Positions 25,721 through 35,123 of a stretch of 64,000 bases of DNA are shown one piece after another. This DNA comes from Planctomycetota bacterium (lineage in GTDB: Bacteria; Planctomycetota; UBA1135; GCA-002686595): contig JACKHS010000002.1 of assembly GCA_020638875.1 (NCBI GenBank), positions 62,001 through 126,000 on the forward strand, read 5' to 3'. A program made the translations under genes and the position numbers. The notes beneath the pieces were generated by a model. That model did no database searches and was not told the origin of the DNA. It saw nothing but the letters and a program-made list of their open reading frames with translations. Position 1 is the first letter of the stretch; every line of letters starts with the position of its first letter.

Positions 25721-28457
25721 ATGGCGCGCATGGACGCGCCGCTGCCCGACGAGCCGATCCTCTTCCCGCCCAAGGACCGCCCGCTGCGCGAGGACGTGCG
25801 ACGCCTCGGCGCGCAGCTCGGCGAGCTCTTGCGCGAGCTCGCGCCCGAGGGCGTCTACGCCAAGGTCGAGGCCGCGCGGCGGCTCGCGCGACGCAGGCGC
25901 CGCGGGGACGCGCGCGCCGGCGACGCGCTGGCCGAGCGCCTGCGCGCGCTCACCCCCGACACGGCCTTCGAGGTGGTGCGCGCCTTCAGCGCGTACTTCG
26001 GCGTCGTCAACCTCGCCGAGGAGACGCACCGCCTGCGCCGCAACCTCGACTACCTGCGCGCCGACGAGGCGCAGCCGGGCGGCCTGCGCGCGGCGGCCGA
26101 GGAGCTCGCACGCCGCGGCGTCTCGCTGGACGAGGTCCGTGACGCGCTCGCGCGGCTGACGGTGGAGCCCGTCTTCACGGCGCACCCCACCGAGTCGCTG
26201 CGCCGCACGCTGCTCAAGAAGGATCAGCGCATGGCGCGCGCGCTCGTCGAGCGCTTCGACGCGGCGCGGCTCGATGCCCGGACCCTCGCGACGATCGACC
26301 GGCGCATCGCGCTCGAGATCGCGTCGGGCTGGCAGACCGAGGAGCAGCTCCCCGGACGGCCCTCCGTCGCCGACGAGGTCGAGCACGTGCTGTTCTTCCT
26401 CTCCGAGGTGCTCTACCGCGTCGTCCCCGCGCTGCACGAGGAGCTCGAGCGCGCGCTGACGAGCGCCTACGGCGAACCGGTGCGCGTCGAGCGCCCGCTG
26501 GTGCGCTTCGCGTCCTGGGTCGGCGGCGACATGGACGGCAACCCCAACGTCGGCGCCGACACGATCCGCGCGACGCTCGCGCGCCACCGCGAGCTCGTGC
26601 TGCGGCGCTACAAGGAGGAGCTGCGCGGGTTGCACGAGCACCTCTCGCAGTCGACGACGCGCGTCGCGGTGGACGCCGAGGTGCTCGCGCGCGTCGCGGA
26701 GTACGACGCGCGCTTCCCGGACGAAGCCGCGGCGCTCCCGCCCGGCTACGCCGACATGCCCTACCGCCGCCTGCTGTGGTCGATGTCGGCGCGGCTCGCG
26801 CGACGCGGCGCCGACGCGCCCGGCGCCTACGAGCACCCCGAGGCCTTCCGCGCCGACCTGGCGCTGATCGCGCGCAGCCTCGAGCGCCACGCGGGCGCGC
26901 GCGCCGGGCTGGAGCTCGTGCGCCGCGCGCTGTGGCGGGTCGACGTGTTCGGCTTCCACCTCGCCGCGCTCGACGCGCGCCAGGACGCGCTGGTGCACCG
27001 CCGCGCGGCGGCGCGCGGTGCTCGGTGACGCGGCGTTCCCCGAGCGTCCGGCGCCCGAGCGCGCCGCCCGCCTCGCCGCGGCCCTCGCCGCGCCGGCACC
27101 GACTGCGCTGCGACCCGCGGACGAGGAGGCGCGCCGCGCGCTCGACGTCTTCCGTGCGCTGGCCGAGGCCCGCGAGCGTCACGGCGCGCGGGCGCTCGGG
27201 CCGTTCGTGATCTCGATGGCGCAAGGCCCCGACGACGCGCTCGCCGTGCTGCTGCTCGCGCGCGCGGCCGGTTGCGTCGACGCGGACGGCCACGTGCCGC
27301 TCGACGTCGCGCCGCTGTTCGAGACCGTCGACGACCTGGAGGCCGGCCCGGACGTCGTGCGCGCGCTGGCCGCCGACCCGGTCTACGCGGCGCACCTCGC
27401 GCGGCGCGGCGATCGGCAGGTGGTGATGCTCGGGTACTCCGACAGCAACAAGGACGGCGGCATCGCCGCGTCGCGCACGGGGCTCGAGCGCGCGCAGGAG
27501 CGGCTCGTCGTCGCCGCCGACGAGCTCGGGCTCGCGCTGACGCTCTTCCACGGCCGCGGCGGTTCGGTCAGCCGCGGGGGCTCGAAGCCGCGCGCCGCCA
27601 TCCTCGCCGCGCCGCGCGGCGCGCTCGGCGACCACCTGCGGACGACCGAGCAGGGCGAGATCGTGGGCGCGAAGTTCGGGCTGCGCGGCATCGCCAGCCG
27701 CACGCTCGAGGTGAGCCTCGGCGCGCTGCTCGAGCGCACGGCCGGCGGCGACGCGGCGCGCGCACCGAGCGACGCCGAGCGCGCCCTGGCCGACACGCTG
27801 GGCAGCGCCAGCCGCGACGCGTACCGCGCGCTCGTGCACGACGAGCCCGACTTCCCCGCGCTGTTCCGCGACATGACGCCGCTCGACGTCATCGAGCGCC
27901 TGGAGATCGGCTCGCGCCCCAGCCGCCGCCGCGAGATGCGCGGCGTGCAGGACCTGCGCGCCATCCCGTGGGTCTTCGCCTGGACGCAGTGCCGCGTGGT
28001 GCTGCCGGGCTGGTTCGGCGTGGGCAGCGGGCTCGCGGCGGCCGTCGCGGAGCACGGACTCGACGCGGTGCGACGCGCGGCGCGCGAGTGGCCCTTTCTC
28101 GCCACGCTGCTGGCGGACGTCGAGATGGTGCTCGCCAAGAGCGACCTCGACATCGCGGCGCGCTACGCCGAGCTCGCCGGCGAGGTCGGCGCGCGCCTGT
28201 TCCCGCGCATCGTCGCGGAGCACGCGCGCACGGTCGCCACGGTGCTCGAGGTGCTCGACGCGGACGAGCTCCTCGCGCGCGACACGACGCTGCGGCGGGC
28301 GATCCGGCTGCGCAACCCGTACGTCGACCCGCTGAGCCTGGTGCAGGTCGACCTGCTGCGCCGCTGGCGCGCGGGCGGACGCGAGGACCGCGAGCTCGAG
28401 CGCGTGCTCAAGCAGACCGTGCGCGGCATCGCGCGCGGGCTGCGCAACACCGGCTGA
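25721..28457 (+). CDS. ppc: phosphoenolpyruvate carboxylase (one frameshift)
   Basis: Carboxylates phosphoenolpyruvate to oxaloacetate. The catalytic motifs are all present: FTAHPTES with H155, GGDMDGNPNV, VMLGYSDSNKDGG, LFHGRGGSVSRGG, FAWTQCRVVLPGWFGVGSG and the C-terminal RNTG. The gene is broken into two frames, 25721-27028 and 27018-28457. The junction is in the GC run at about 27002-27018, where removing one G gives a continuous reading of about 911 residues, the normal family length. A sequencing or assembly indel is the simplest reading because both halves are fully conserved. It follows meaB by 33 bases, linking anaplerosis with the methylmalonyl-CoA route. The ATG at 25730 is an alternative start. 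Confidence 0.93.
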
Positions 28458-28479
28458 GCGGTCGCCGGAACGAGCGCGG

Positions 28480-28505
28480 CCGCGCGGCTCCGGGGAGCCG
28501 CGCGG
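28480..28505. terminator. bidirectional hairpin terminator
   Basis: Perfect 12-base arms (28480-28491 and 28494-28505) lie between the convergent ppc and chemotaxis genes. No T run is present on either side, but position and stability support a shared terminator. Confidence 0.6.
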
Positions 28506-28529
28506 TCGCGCGTGCGAGCCGGCGAGCGG

Positions 28530-29795
28530 CTACGCGCGCATGCCGTCGACGAAGCGCCCGGCCTCGACGAACAGGTTCTCGGCGAGCGAGGAGAGCTCGC
28601 GCGCGGCGAGCAGCAACTGCTCGGACGCGTCGCTCGTCTGACAGGTCATGTCGGCCACGGCCTCGATGTTTGCCGTGACCGCCTGCGCCCCGCGCGAGGC
28701 TTCCTGCGCGCTGCGGCTCATCTCCTGCGTGACCGCGCCCTGCTCGGCGATGGCGGTCGCGATGGTCACGGCGATCTCCGAGAGCTGGTTGATGGTCGTG
28801 CCGATGTGATCGATCGCGGCGACCACGCTGCCCGTGGCCTCCTGGATGCCGCGCACCTGGTCGTCGATCTCGGCCGTCGCGGCGCGCGTCTGGCCGGAGA
28901 GGTTCTTGACCTCCGAGGCCACCACGGCGAAGCCCTTGCCGGCCTCGCCGGCGCGCGCGGCCTCGATCGTCGCGTTGAGCGCGAGCAGGTTGGTCTGCTC
29001 GGCCACGGTCTGGATCATCACCAGCACGTTGCTGATCTTCTCCGAGGCCTCGGCCAGGCTCTGCACGGTCAGGTTGGTGTCGTCGGCCTCGCGCACGGCG
29101 GCGCGCGAGTGCTCCGACGACGTCGTCACCTGACGGTCGATCTCCTTCACCGAGGCCGAGAACTGCTCGATCATGGCCGCGATGCACTCGACGCCCGTGC
29201 TCGTCTCGCTGGCGCTGCGCGCGAGCTCGCTGGTCTTCTCGTTCGTCGCGGCGGCGTTCCCGGTCAGGCCCTCGGCCGTGGCTTGCAGCTCGGTCGAGGC
29301 CGAGGCGACGGCCTCGACGATGCCCTTGATCGTGGTGTCGAACTCCTCGGCGAGCTGCTTGCGCTGACGCGTGGCGTCCTCGAGCTTGCGCTCGTTCTCC
29401 GCCATCTTGTCCGAGGCCAGGTTGATGATCGTGCACGTGCGCCCGAACGTGCCCAGCATCCCGCGCTCGAGCACCTTGCGGAAGTACTTGCCGTGCGCGG
29501 CGTAGGTCAGCGAGGCGCCCGACTCGCGCACGAACGCATCGGTGATGTCGAGCAGGCGGTTGATGTCGAAGCACATCTCCGCGAGGGCGCCCCCGCAGTC
29601 GACGTGCAGGATGCGCGGCTCGAGGTTGCCCCGGGCCGCGGCGGTCGTCACCTGGGCGGCGCGCTCGATCCACTTGTCGCGCATCGCGAGCGCGGCGCGC
29701 AGCTCGGCGACCTCGGCGCGCAGGGCGTCGAGCTCGGCCTCGTTCGCGGCCTGAACGGCGTCGGCGCGCTCCACGATCTCTTCGTTCGTTTCCAT
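28530..29795 (-). CDS. soluble methyl-accepting chemotaxis protein
   Basis: A 421-residue chemoreceptor with no membrane segment. Residues about 5-40 form a coiled coil. About 40-130 form a helical input region lacking a recognisable sensor fold. The rest is the long signalling hairpin, with its tip at TNLLALNATIEAARAGE (about 272-288) followed by GKGFAVVASEVKNLS, the CheA/CheW contact region. Candidate methylation-type Glu/Gln sites flank the tip. It lies 9 bases downstream of the Aer-like PAS gene, so the PAS protein is the obvious sensor partner. It would form cytoplasmic chemoreceptor arrays. No cheA, cheW or cheR genes are in the window. Confidence 0.88.
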   Translation of the reverse strand: METNEEIVERADAVQAANEAELDALRAEVAELRAALAMRDKWIERAAQVTTAAARGNLEPRILHVDCGGALAEMCFDINRLLDITDAFVRESGASLTYAAHGKYFRKVLERGMLGTFGRTCTIINLASDKMAENERKLEDATRQRKQLAEEFDTTIKGIVEAVASASTELQATAEGLTGNAAATNEKTSELARSASETSTGVECIAAMIEQFSASVKEIDRQVTTSSEHSRAAVREADDTNLTVQSLAEASEKISNVLVMIQTVAEQTNLLALNATIEAARAGEAGKGFAVVASEVKNLSGQTRAATAEIDDQVRGIQEATGSVVAAIDHIGTTINQLSEIAVTIATAIAEQGAVTQEMSRSAQEASRGAQAVTANIEAVADMTCQTSDASEQLLLAARELSSLAENLFVEAGRFVDGMRA

Positions 29796-29804
29796 GGCGG
29801 TGCT

Positions 29805-30329
29805 CTACAGGGAGAAGGCGAACTCGTCGTACTCGATGCCGGCCTCGGTCAGGAGGTCGACGACCGCCTGGAAGCTCTGGGCCATGGCCGCGCTGCCGTC
29901 CCCGCCCTTGTGCTCGATCTCGCGCAGCGTCGCGTACAGCCCTTCGGCCTTCTCGACGGCGGCGCGCTCGGGCACGCGGCGACTCGAGTGGTACCCGATG
30001 ATCTTCCCGTCGGGCCCGAAGGTCGGCGTGACGTGCGCCCAGACCCAGTAGTGATCGCCGCCCTTCGCCATGTTCTTCACGTAGGCGAAGATCTCCTGAC
30101 CTTGCGCGATCGTGTCCCACAGCAGCTTGAACACGCAGCGCGGCATGTCCGGGTGCCGGATGACGTTGTGGTTCTGACCGAGGAGCTCCTCCTCGGTGTA
30201 CCCGGCGATGTCGATGAAGACCTGGTTGGCGTAGGTGATGATGCCCTTCGTGTCGGTCTTGCTGACGATGATGTCGTCGACGTCGAAGAAGCGCTCGACG
30301 TTCGTCGGGCGAGTCGTGGGGCGGGTCAT
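29805..30329 (-). CDS. Aer-like PAS domain protein
   Basis: A 174-residue stand-alone PAS protein. The segment TDTKGIITYANQVFIDIAGY (about 25-44), NHNVIRHPDMPRCVFK and YWVWAHVTPTFGPDGKIIGY match the PAS domain of the aerotaxis receptor Aer, which binds FAD and senses redox state. A 40-residue helical tail follows and could pair with the receptor coiled coil. No membrane or signalling domain is present. The next gene, 9 bases on, encodes a soluble chemoreceptor, so sensor and signaller are split. AAGGAGGT occurs at 30354-30361 (minus strand), about 24 bases before the chosen ATG, too far for normal use; no in-frame start lies closer to it. Confidence 0.82.
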   Translation of the reverse strand: MTRPTTRPTNVERFFDVDDIIVSKTDTKGIITYANQVFIDIAGYTEEELLGQNHNVIRHPDMPRCVFKLLWDTIAQGQEIFAYVKNMAKGGDHYWVWAHVTPTFGPDGKIIGYHSSRRVPERAAVEKAEGLYATLREIEHKGGDGSAAMAQSFQAVVDLLTEAGIEYDEFAFSL

Positions 30330-30506
30330 GGTCGTGCGGGTGGAGGCGGTGGGACCTCCTTGTTTCGAGCACCGCGCGAACGAGCCTTGATGCTCGCGGC
30401 GGCCGCGCGGGCGCATTCCCGCGCCGCGCGGCGACGACCTCGCCCTCGCGGGGGCTGCGCGTCGCCGCGGTCGGACGGCCCGTCCACGAAAGCTCGCGGC
30501 GCGGGC

Positions 30507-30535
30507 TTGTCGCTTCGCGGTGCGCCGTCGAGAAT
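30507..30535 (+). promoter_or_regulatory. candidate promoter for the kinase-sigma operon
   Basis: TTGTCG at 30507-30512, a 17-base spacer and GAGAAT at 30530-30535; each hexamer matches the sigma70 consensus at 4 of 6 positions. Transcription would begin near 30542. Confidence 0.35.
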
Positions 30536-30552
30536 CATCCACCCTTGATGGG

Positions 30553-30564
30553 GAGATGCATCTC
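30553..30564. promoter_or_regulatory. 12-base palindrome upstream of the kinase
   Basis: GAGATGCATCTC is a perfect palindrome with the same ATGCAT core as the palindrome in front of padR. It would lie just after the predicted transcription start, where an operator could act. Function is inferred only from symmetry and position. Confidence 0.3.
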
Positions 30565-30651
30565 TCGTTCCCGAGCGAGTGATTGCGCCGCCCGCCACCG
30601 CGCACCGGGCCGCGGCCCGCGGGGGCGAGGTGCATCCCCACACCCCCACCC

Positions 30652-33156
30652 GTGCTCCGCGACGACGAGCTCCACGAGGAGGTGAAGCCCCTCCTGCACG
30701 ACGCCCTCGACCTGCCCGAGGCGGAGCGAGAGGCGTTCCTCGTGGCGCGCTGCGCGGGTCGCCCCGAGGTGCTCGCCGAGGCGCGCTCGCTCCTGGCGCG
30801 CGTGCGCGCCGACGACGGCTTCCTCGAGCGCCCCGCCCCGCCCGCGGCGCCGCGCTGCCCGGAGCACCTGGGCGAGTTCCGCATCGAGCGCCGGCTCGGC
30901 GCCGGCGGCATGGGCCTCGTCTACCTCGCGGAGCAACAACGCCCGCGCCGGCGCGTCGCGCTGAAGGTGCTGCGCCTGGGCCTGGAGAGCGCGGCCGCGC
31001 GGCGTCGCTTCGAGCGCGAGGCCGAGGTCCTGGCGCGCTTCAACCACCCCGGGCTCGCGCGCGTGTTCGAGGCGGGCGTCGCGGAGACCGACCTCGGCCC
31101 GCAGCCCTGGCTGTCGATGGAGTACGTCGAGGGCGCGCCGATCGACCGCCACGTGCGCACCGCGGGCGAGGACCCGCGCCGCGTCGTCGCGCTCGTGCTC
31201 CAGGTCGCCGAGGCGCTCTCCCACGCCCACGCCGCAGGCGTGCTGCACCGCGACGTGAAGCCCGAGAACGTCCTGGTCGACGGCGACGGCCGCGTGCGCG
31301 TGCTCGACTTCGGCGTGGCCCACGTGATGGGCGAGCGCGCCTCGGAGGAGCTCACGCGCACCGGGCAGGTGCTCGGCACGGTCGCCTACATGAGCCCCGA
31401 GCAGGCGCGCGGCGCGCGCGTCGACGCCCGCAGCGACGTCTTCGCCGTCGGCGTGTTGCTGTACGAGTTGCTCACCGGCGCGCTGCCGTACGTGACGCGC
31501 GGCATGCTGGTGCACCAGGCGCTGCGCACGCTGGCCGACGGCGAGTGGACGCCCCCGTCGAAGCACGACACGACGCTGCGCGGCGACCTCGAGGCGATCC
31601 TCGCGACGGCGCTCGCGAGCGAGCCGGCGCGGCGCTACCGCAGCATGAACGCGCTCGCGGACGACCTGCGCGCGTGGCTCGACGGCCGGCCGGTGAGCGC
31701 GCGGCGACCTTCGGCCGGCTACCGGCTCGCGCGCTTCGTCCTGCGCAACCGCGCGATCTCGGTCGGCATCGCGGTCGCGCTCGTCGCGCTCGGTGCGGGC
31801 GGCGGCGTGGCCTTCAGCGCGCTGGGACGCGCCGAGGCCGACGCCCGCCTGGCGCAGCTCTTCGTCGACCTCGACGAGCTCACGCGCCTGGAGCGCGAGG
31901 TCGACGAGCTGTGGCCCGCCGACTCCCAGCGCCTGCCGTCGCTCGACGCCTGGCTGGAGCGCGCCGCGCTCGTGCGCGCACGCTGGGGCGAGGACGCGCT
32001 CGCGCTCGCGGCGCTCGACACCGCCTCCGAGGCCTCGAGCCTCCCGCGCGACGCGTCGCGGCTCGGCCAACGGCGACTGGCGCGGCAGCTCGACCCGTTC
32101 TTCGGCGCGGGCGGCCCCGACGAGGTCGTGCGCGCGCGGCGCGCGCAGGCGCTCGAGATGCAAGCGGTCACGCTCGTGGAGGCCGCCGACGCCTGGGCCG
32201 CCGCGCGGGAGCGCGTGGCCGCCGACGCGCGCTTCGCCGGCCTGGAGCTCGTCCCGCAGGAGGGGCTCGTACCGCTCGGCCCCGACCCGCGCTCGCGCTT
32301 CGAGGAGTTCTGGCTCTTCGGCAGCGGCGCGCGGCCCGCGCGGGTGGGCGGCGAGCTCGAGCTGAGCGACGACTTCGGCGTCGTGCTCGTGCTGCTGCCC
32401 GGCGGCGACGTGTGGGTCGGCGCGCAGGGCGCGGACCCGGCCGGCGTGCACTACGACCCGAATTCGCCGCCGCCCGACGCGCAGGCCGACAACGAGGGCC
32501 CGCCCGTGCGCCTCGCGCTCGACCCCTTCCTGATCGCGAAGCACGAGCTGACGCAGGCGCAGTACCTCGCGCTCTTCGGCACGAACCCCAGCGAGTGGGA
32601 GGTGGGCTCGACGGTGTTCAACACGACCGTCACGGAGCGCCACCCGGCCGAGTCGATGAGCCACGACGAGCTCGTCCTGCTGCTGCCGCGCGTCCGGCTC
32701 GTCCTGCCCACCGAGGCGCAGTGGGAGTACGCCGCGCGCGGCGGCAGCGAGCTGCCGTTCGTGTACTCGGCGAACTCCGACGACCTCTTGGAGAGCGTCA
32801 ACACGCGGCACCCGTTCGCGCCGGCCGGCCAGGCGCTCGAGCCGGGCAGCGCCATCGGCCGCTACGACATCCACGCCCCCGTCGGCCTCGGTCCGCCGAA
32901 CGACTTCGGCCTGCACGAGGTACTCGGCAACGTCTGGGAGTACTGCCTCGACGACTACAAGGTGCGCTACCACGTGCTCGAGCACCGCGCGGGCGACGGC
33001 CTGGTCCTGGCCGACGGCGGCACGGACCGCTCGCGCCGCGGCGGAGGCTGGAACATGCCGCCCTCGAACTGCCGCGTCGCGCTGCGCGGCGATCGCTTGC
33101 ACTACAGCCGCGACCACACCACCGGCGTTCGGCCGGTGCGACCCCTGGAGAGATGA
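30652..33156 (+). CDS. Ser/Thr protein kinase fused to SUMF1-type domain
   Basis: An 834-residue membrane protein. A helical N-terminus (1-70) is followed by a Hanks-type kinase with Gly loop LGAGGMGLVY (about 82-91), VALK, HRDVKPEN (199-206), DFGVA and SPEQ. One membrane helix (about 367-390) leads to a coiled region and a C-terminal SUMF1/formylglycine-generating-enzyme-like lectin fold (about 580-832). The tip GGGWNMPPSNCRVALR has only one of the two active-site cysteines, so it is probably a sensor or binding domain rather than a sulfatase-activating enzyme. The GTG at 30652 was preferred because the upstream 69 in-frame bases (TTG at 30583) use rare codons. ATGA overlap with the ECF sigma gene. 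Confidence 0.88.
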   Translation: MLRDDELHEEVKPLLHDALDLPEAEREAFLVARCAGRPEVLAEARSLLARVRADDGFLERPAPPAAPRCPEHLGEFRIERRLGAGGMGLVYLAEQQRPRRRVALKVLRLGLESAAARRRFEREAEVLARFNHPGLARVFEAGVAETDLGPQPWLSMEYVEGAPIDRHVRTAGEDPRRVVALVLQVAEALSHAHAAGVLHRDVKPENVLVDGDGRVRVLDFGVAHVMGERASEELTRTGQVLGTVAYMSPEQARGARVDARSDVFAVGVLLYELLTGALPYVTRGMLVHQALRTLADGEWTPPSKHDTTLRGDLEAILATALASEPARRYRSMNALADDLRAWLDGRPVSARRPSAGYRLARFVLRNRAISVGIAVALVALGAGGGVAFSALGRAEADARLAQLFVDLDELTRLEREVDELWPADSQRLPSLDAWLERAALVRARWGEDALALAALDTASEASSLPRDASRLGQRRLARQLDPFFGAGGPDEVVRARRAQALEMQAVTLVEAADAWAAARERVAADARFAGLELVPQEGLVPLGPDPRSRFEEFWLFGSGARPARVGGELELSDDFGVVLVLLPGGDVWVGAQGADPAGVHYDPNSPPPDAQADNEGPPVRLALDPFLIAKHELTQAQYLALFGTNPSEWEVGSTVFNTTVTERHPAESMSHDELVLLLPRVRLVLPTEAQWEYAARGGSELPFVYSANSDDLLESVNTRHPFAPAGQALEPGSAIGRYDIHAPVGLGPPNDFGLHEVLGNVWEYCLDDYKVRYHVLEHRAGDGLVLADGGTDRSRRGGGWNMPPSNCRVALRGDRLHYSRDHTTGVRPVRPLER

Positions 33157-33689
33157 CCACCGACTCGCCCGAAGACTCCGCGCCCGCGGAGGAGCCGCTC
33201 GACGACCTCGCCGCCGACCTCTACGACACGCTGCGCGGCATCGCGCGACGCGTGCTCGCCGGCGGCCCCGCCGCGCTCGACGGCACCGACCTCGTGAACG
33301 AGGCGTACGTGCGCCTCGCGCGGACGGATCGCTACGACCACCTCTCGCGCGGCGCGTTCCTGGCGCTCTGCGCCACGGTCGTGCGACGCCTCATGCTCGA
33401 GGAGGCGCGCCGGCGCAGTCACGACCGGCACGCGCGCACGCGCATCACGTCGAGCGAGATCGTCGAGGCCCTGGGCGAGCGTGAGCCGGACGTCCTCGCG
33501 CTCGAGGACGCGCTCGGCAAGCTCGCGCGCATCGATCCGCGTCAGGCGCGCATCGTGGAGCTGCGCTTCTTCGGCGGCATGACCGGCGACGAGGTCGCGG
33601 ATCACCTCGGCCTGTCGCGGCGCACGGTGGTCAAGGAGTGGGCCCTGGCGCGGGCCTGGCTGCGACGCGAGCTCGAGCGCGAGCGCTGA
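33153..33689 (+). CDS. ECF sigma factor, planctomycete X6-type
   Basis: A 178-residue RNA polymerase sigma factor with region 2 (about 22-90, LVNEAYVRLARTDRYDHLSR) and region 4 helix-turn-helix (about 120-172, RIVELRFFGGMTGDEVADHL). It resembles the group of planctomycete extracytoplasmic-function factors found beside Ser/Thr kinases. The ATGA overlap with the kinase stop means coupled translation, so the kinase is its likely regulator, in place of a classical anti-sigma factor. Its stop faces the sulfatase stop 9 bases away on the other strand. Confidence 0.88.
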   Translation: MTTDSPEDSAPAEEPLDDLAADLYDTLRGIARRVLAGGPAALDGTDLVNEAYVRLARTDRYDHLSRGAFLALCATVVRRLMLEEARRRSHDRHARTRITSSEIVEALGEREPDVLALEDALGKLARIDPRQARIVELRFFGGMTGDEVADHLGLSRRTVVKEWALARAWLRRELERER

Positions 33690-33698
33690 ACGGCGACG

Positions 33699-35123
33699 CT
33701 ACTCCGCCGAGAGGTCGACGGCGGCCGGCGACGGCGCGGCCACGCGCAACGGCGCACCGTCGCCGAGCTCGCGCTGCAGCTCGGCGAGCCGCGCCAGCAT
33801 CGTCGCGGTGCGCTCGGCGTACGCCGGATCCGCGGCGAGGTCGTGCACCTCGTCCGGGTCCCGCGCGAGGTCGAAGAGCTGCGTGCGGTCGACCTGCGGG
33901 TAGCGAATGAGCTTCCAGCGCTCGTCGCGCAGCGCGCGCTGCACGTCGCAGTACGCGGTGACGAGTTCGCGCCGCGCCGTGTCGCGCTCGCCGCGCAGGA
34001 GCGGCGCGAAGCTCTCGCCGTCCTGCCCTTCGGGCGGCTCGACGCCGGTGAGCTCGGCCAGCGTCGCCGGCAGGTCGAGCAGGTACGCCAGCGCGGCGCT
34101 GCGCCCGCGCCGCACGCCCGGGCCGCGCACGACGAGCGGCGCCCCCATCGAGTGCTCGTAGAGGTTCTGCTTGCCGAGCAGGCCGTGACTGCCGAGCGCG
34201 AGCCCGTGGTCGGAGGTGAAGACGACGAGCGTGTCGCCGGTCAGCCCGTGCGCGTCGAGCGCGGCGAGGATGCGGCCGACCTGCTCGTCGAGCTGGCTGA
34301 CCATGCCGTAGTAGTCGGCGAGGTGCTCGCGGACGACCGCGGGCGTGCGCGGCCAGGGCGCGAGGCGCTCGTCGCGCACGCGCAGCTCGCCGTTGTCGAA
34401 GGGGTGCTGCGGCAGGAAGTTCGCCGGCAGGGCCAGCGTCGCCGGGTCGAAGCGCGCGCGGTGCTCCGCCGGCGGCGTGCGCGGGTCGTGCGGCGCCGTG
34501 AAGGCCACGTAGGCGAAGAAGGGTCGCCCTGCGTCGCGCCGGTCGAGGAAGTCGATCAGCGCGTCGGCGAACTCCGTGCTCGAGAACGCGCGCAGCGGCC
34601 GCGCGTGCTCCGCGGGGTAGCGGCCGGTCGGGTCGTAGGCGTGCACCGGCAGCTCGGTGTGGCTGCCCATGCCGCCGAAGAAGATCGAGGCGCCGTCCTC
34701 GAAGGCCGCGTTGAACCAGGCCGGGCCGTTGTGCCACTTGCCGGTCGCGAAGGTCTGGTAGCCGGCCTCGCGGAACTTCGCCGGCAGGCTCGGGAAGCTC
34801 GCCGCGGGCGAGGGGTGCGCGTTCGTCAGGCTGAAGAGCTGACGGCCGCTGAGCAGCATGAAGCGGCTGGGCCCGCAGACCGCGCCGGTCATCGCGCCCA
34901 TGCAGTGCACGCCGGTCATCGCGAAGCCCTCGTCGACGAGCCGGTCGAGCTGCGGCGTGTGCGCGTCGGCGTTGCCGAACGCGCCGAGGCTGTCGACGCG
35001 CTGGTCGTCGCTGACGAGCAGCAGCACGTTGAGCGGGCGGGGCGGGGCGACGGCGGTCCGCGACGCGGGCGCCGCCGCGCACGCCGCGAGGGCGAGGAGT
35101 GCGGCGAGGCGCAGCCGGCTCAT
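33699..35123 (-). CDS. sulfatase lipoprotein (Cys-type)
   Basis: A 474-residue exported sulfatase of the alkaline-phosphatase superfamily. A lipoprotein signal ends at C15 (LALAAC). Metal and active-site elements include LLVSDDQ (about 35-41), the sulfatase signature CGPSRFMLLSGR with C83, the residue converted to formylglycine, the lysine of ATGKWH, and FTSDHGLALGSHGLLGKQN. It would hydrolyse sulfate esters, probably of a polysaccharide, at the cell surface. It needs a maturation enzyme, which the nearby kinase-SUMF1 fusion does not obviously provide. Its ATG overlaps the stop of the giant TPR gene (ATGA at 35120-35123), so it is the last gene of the MoxR/VWA operon, an unusual place for a sulfatase. 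Confidence 0.92.
   Translation of the reverse strand: MSRLRLAALLALAACAAAPASRTAVAPPRPLNVLLLVSDDQRVDSLGAFGNADAHTPQLDRLVDEGFAMTGVHCMGAMTGAVCGPSRFMLLSGRQLFSLTNAHPSPAASFPSLPAKFREAGYQTFATGKWHNGPAWFNAAFEDGASIFFGGMGSHTELPVHAYDPTGRYPAEHARPLRAFSSTEFADALIDFLDRRDAGRPFFAYVAFTAPHDPRTPPAEHRARFDPATLALPANFLPQHPFDNGELRVRDERLAPWPRTPAVVREHLADYYGMVSQLDEQVGRILAALDAHGLTGDTLVVFTSDHGLALGSHGLLGKQNLYEHSMGAPLVVRGPGVRRGRSAALAYLLDLPATLAELTGVEPPEGQDGESFAPLLRGERDTARRELVTAYCDVQRALRDERWKLIRYPQVDRTQLFDLARDPDEVHDLAADPAYAERTATMLARLAELQRELGDGAPLRVAAPSPAAVDLSAE

Noticed and set aside
30326..30649. Short minus-strand frame upstream of the PAS gene and a TTG-initiated extension of the kinase at 30583
   Set aside because: Rare codons (AGG, ACA, CCA, GGG) and Pro/Arg-rich, non-coding-looking sequence; no homology-like motifs.
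30579..33689. An open frame of 1036 residues covering the kinase and sigma gene
   Set aside because: Its middle is Arg/Pro/Ala-rich shadow; only its end coincides with the ECF sigma frame, which has its own overlapping ATG at 33153.
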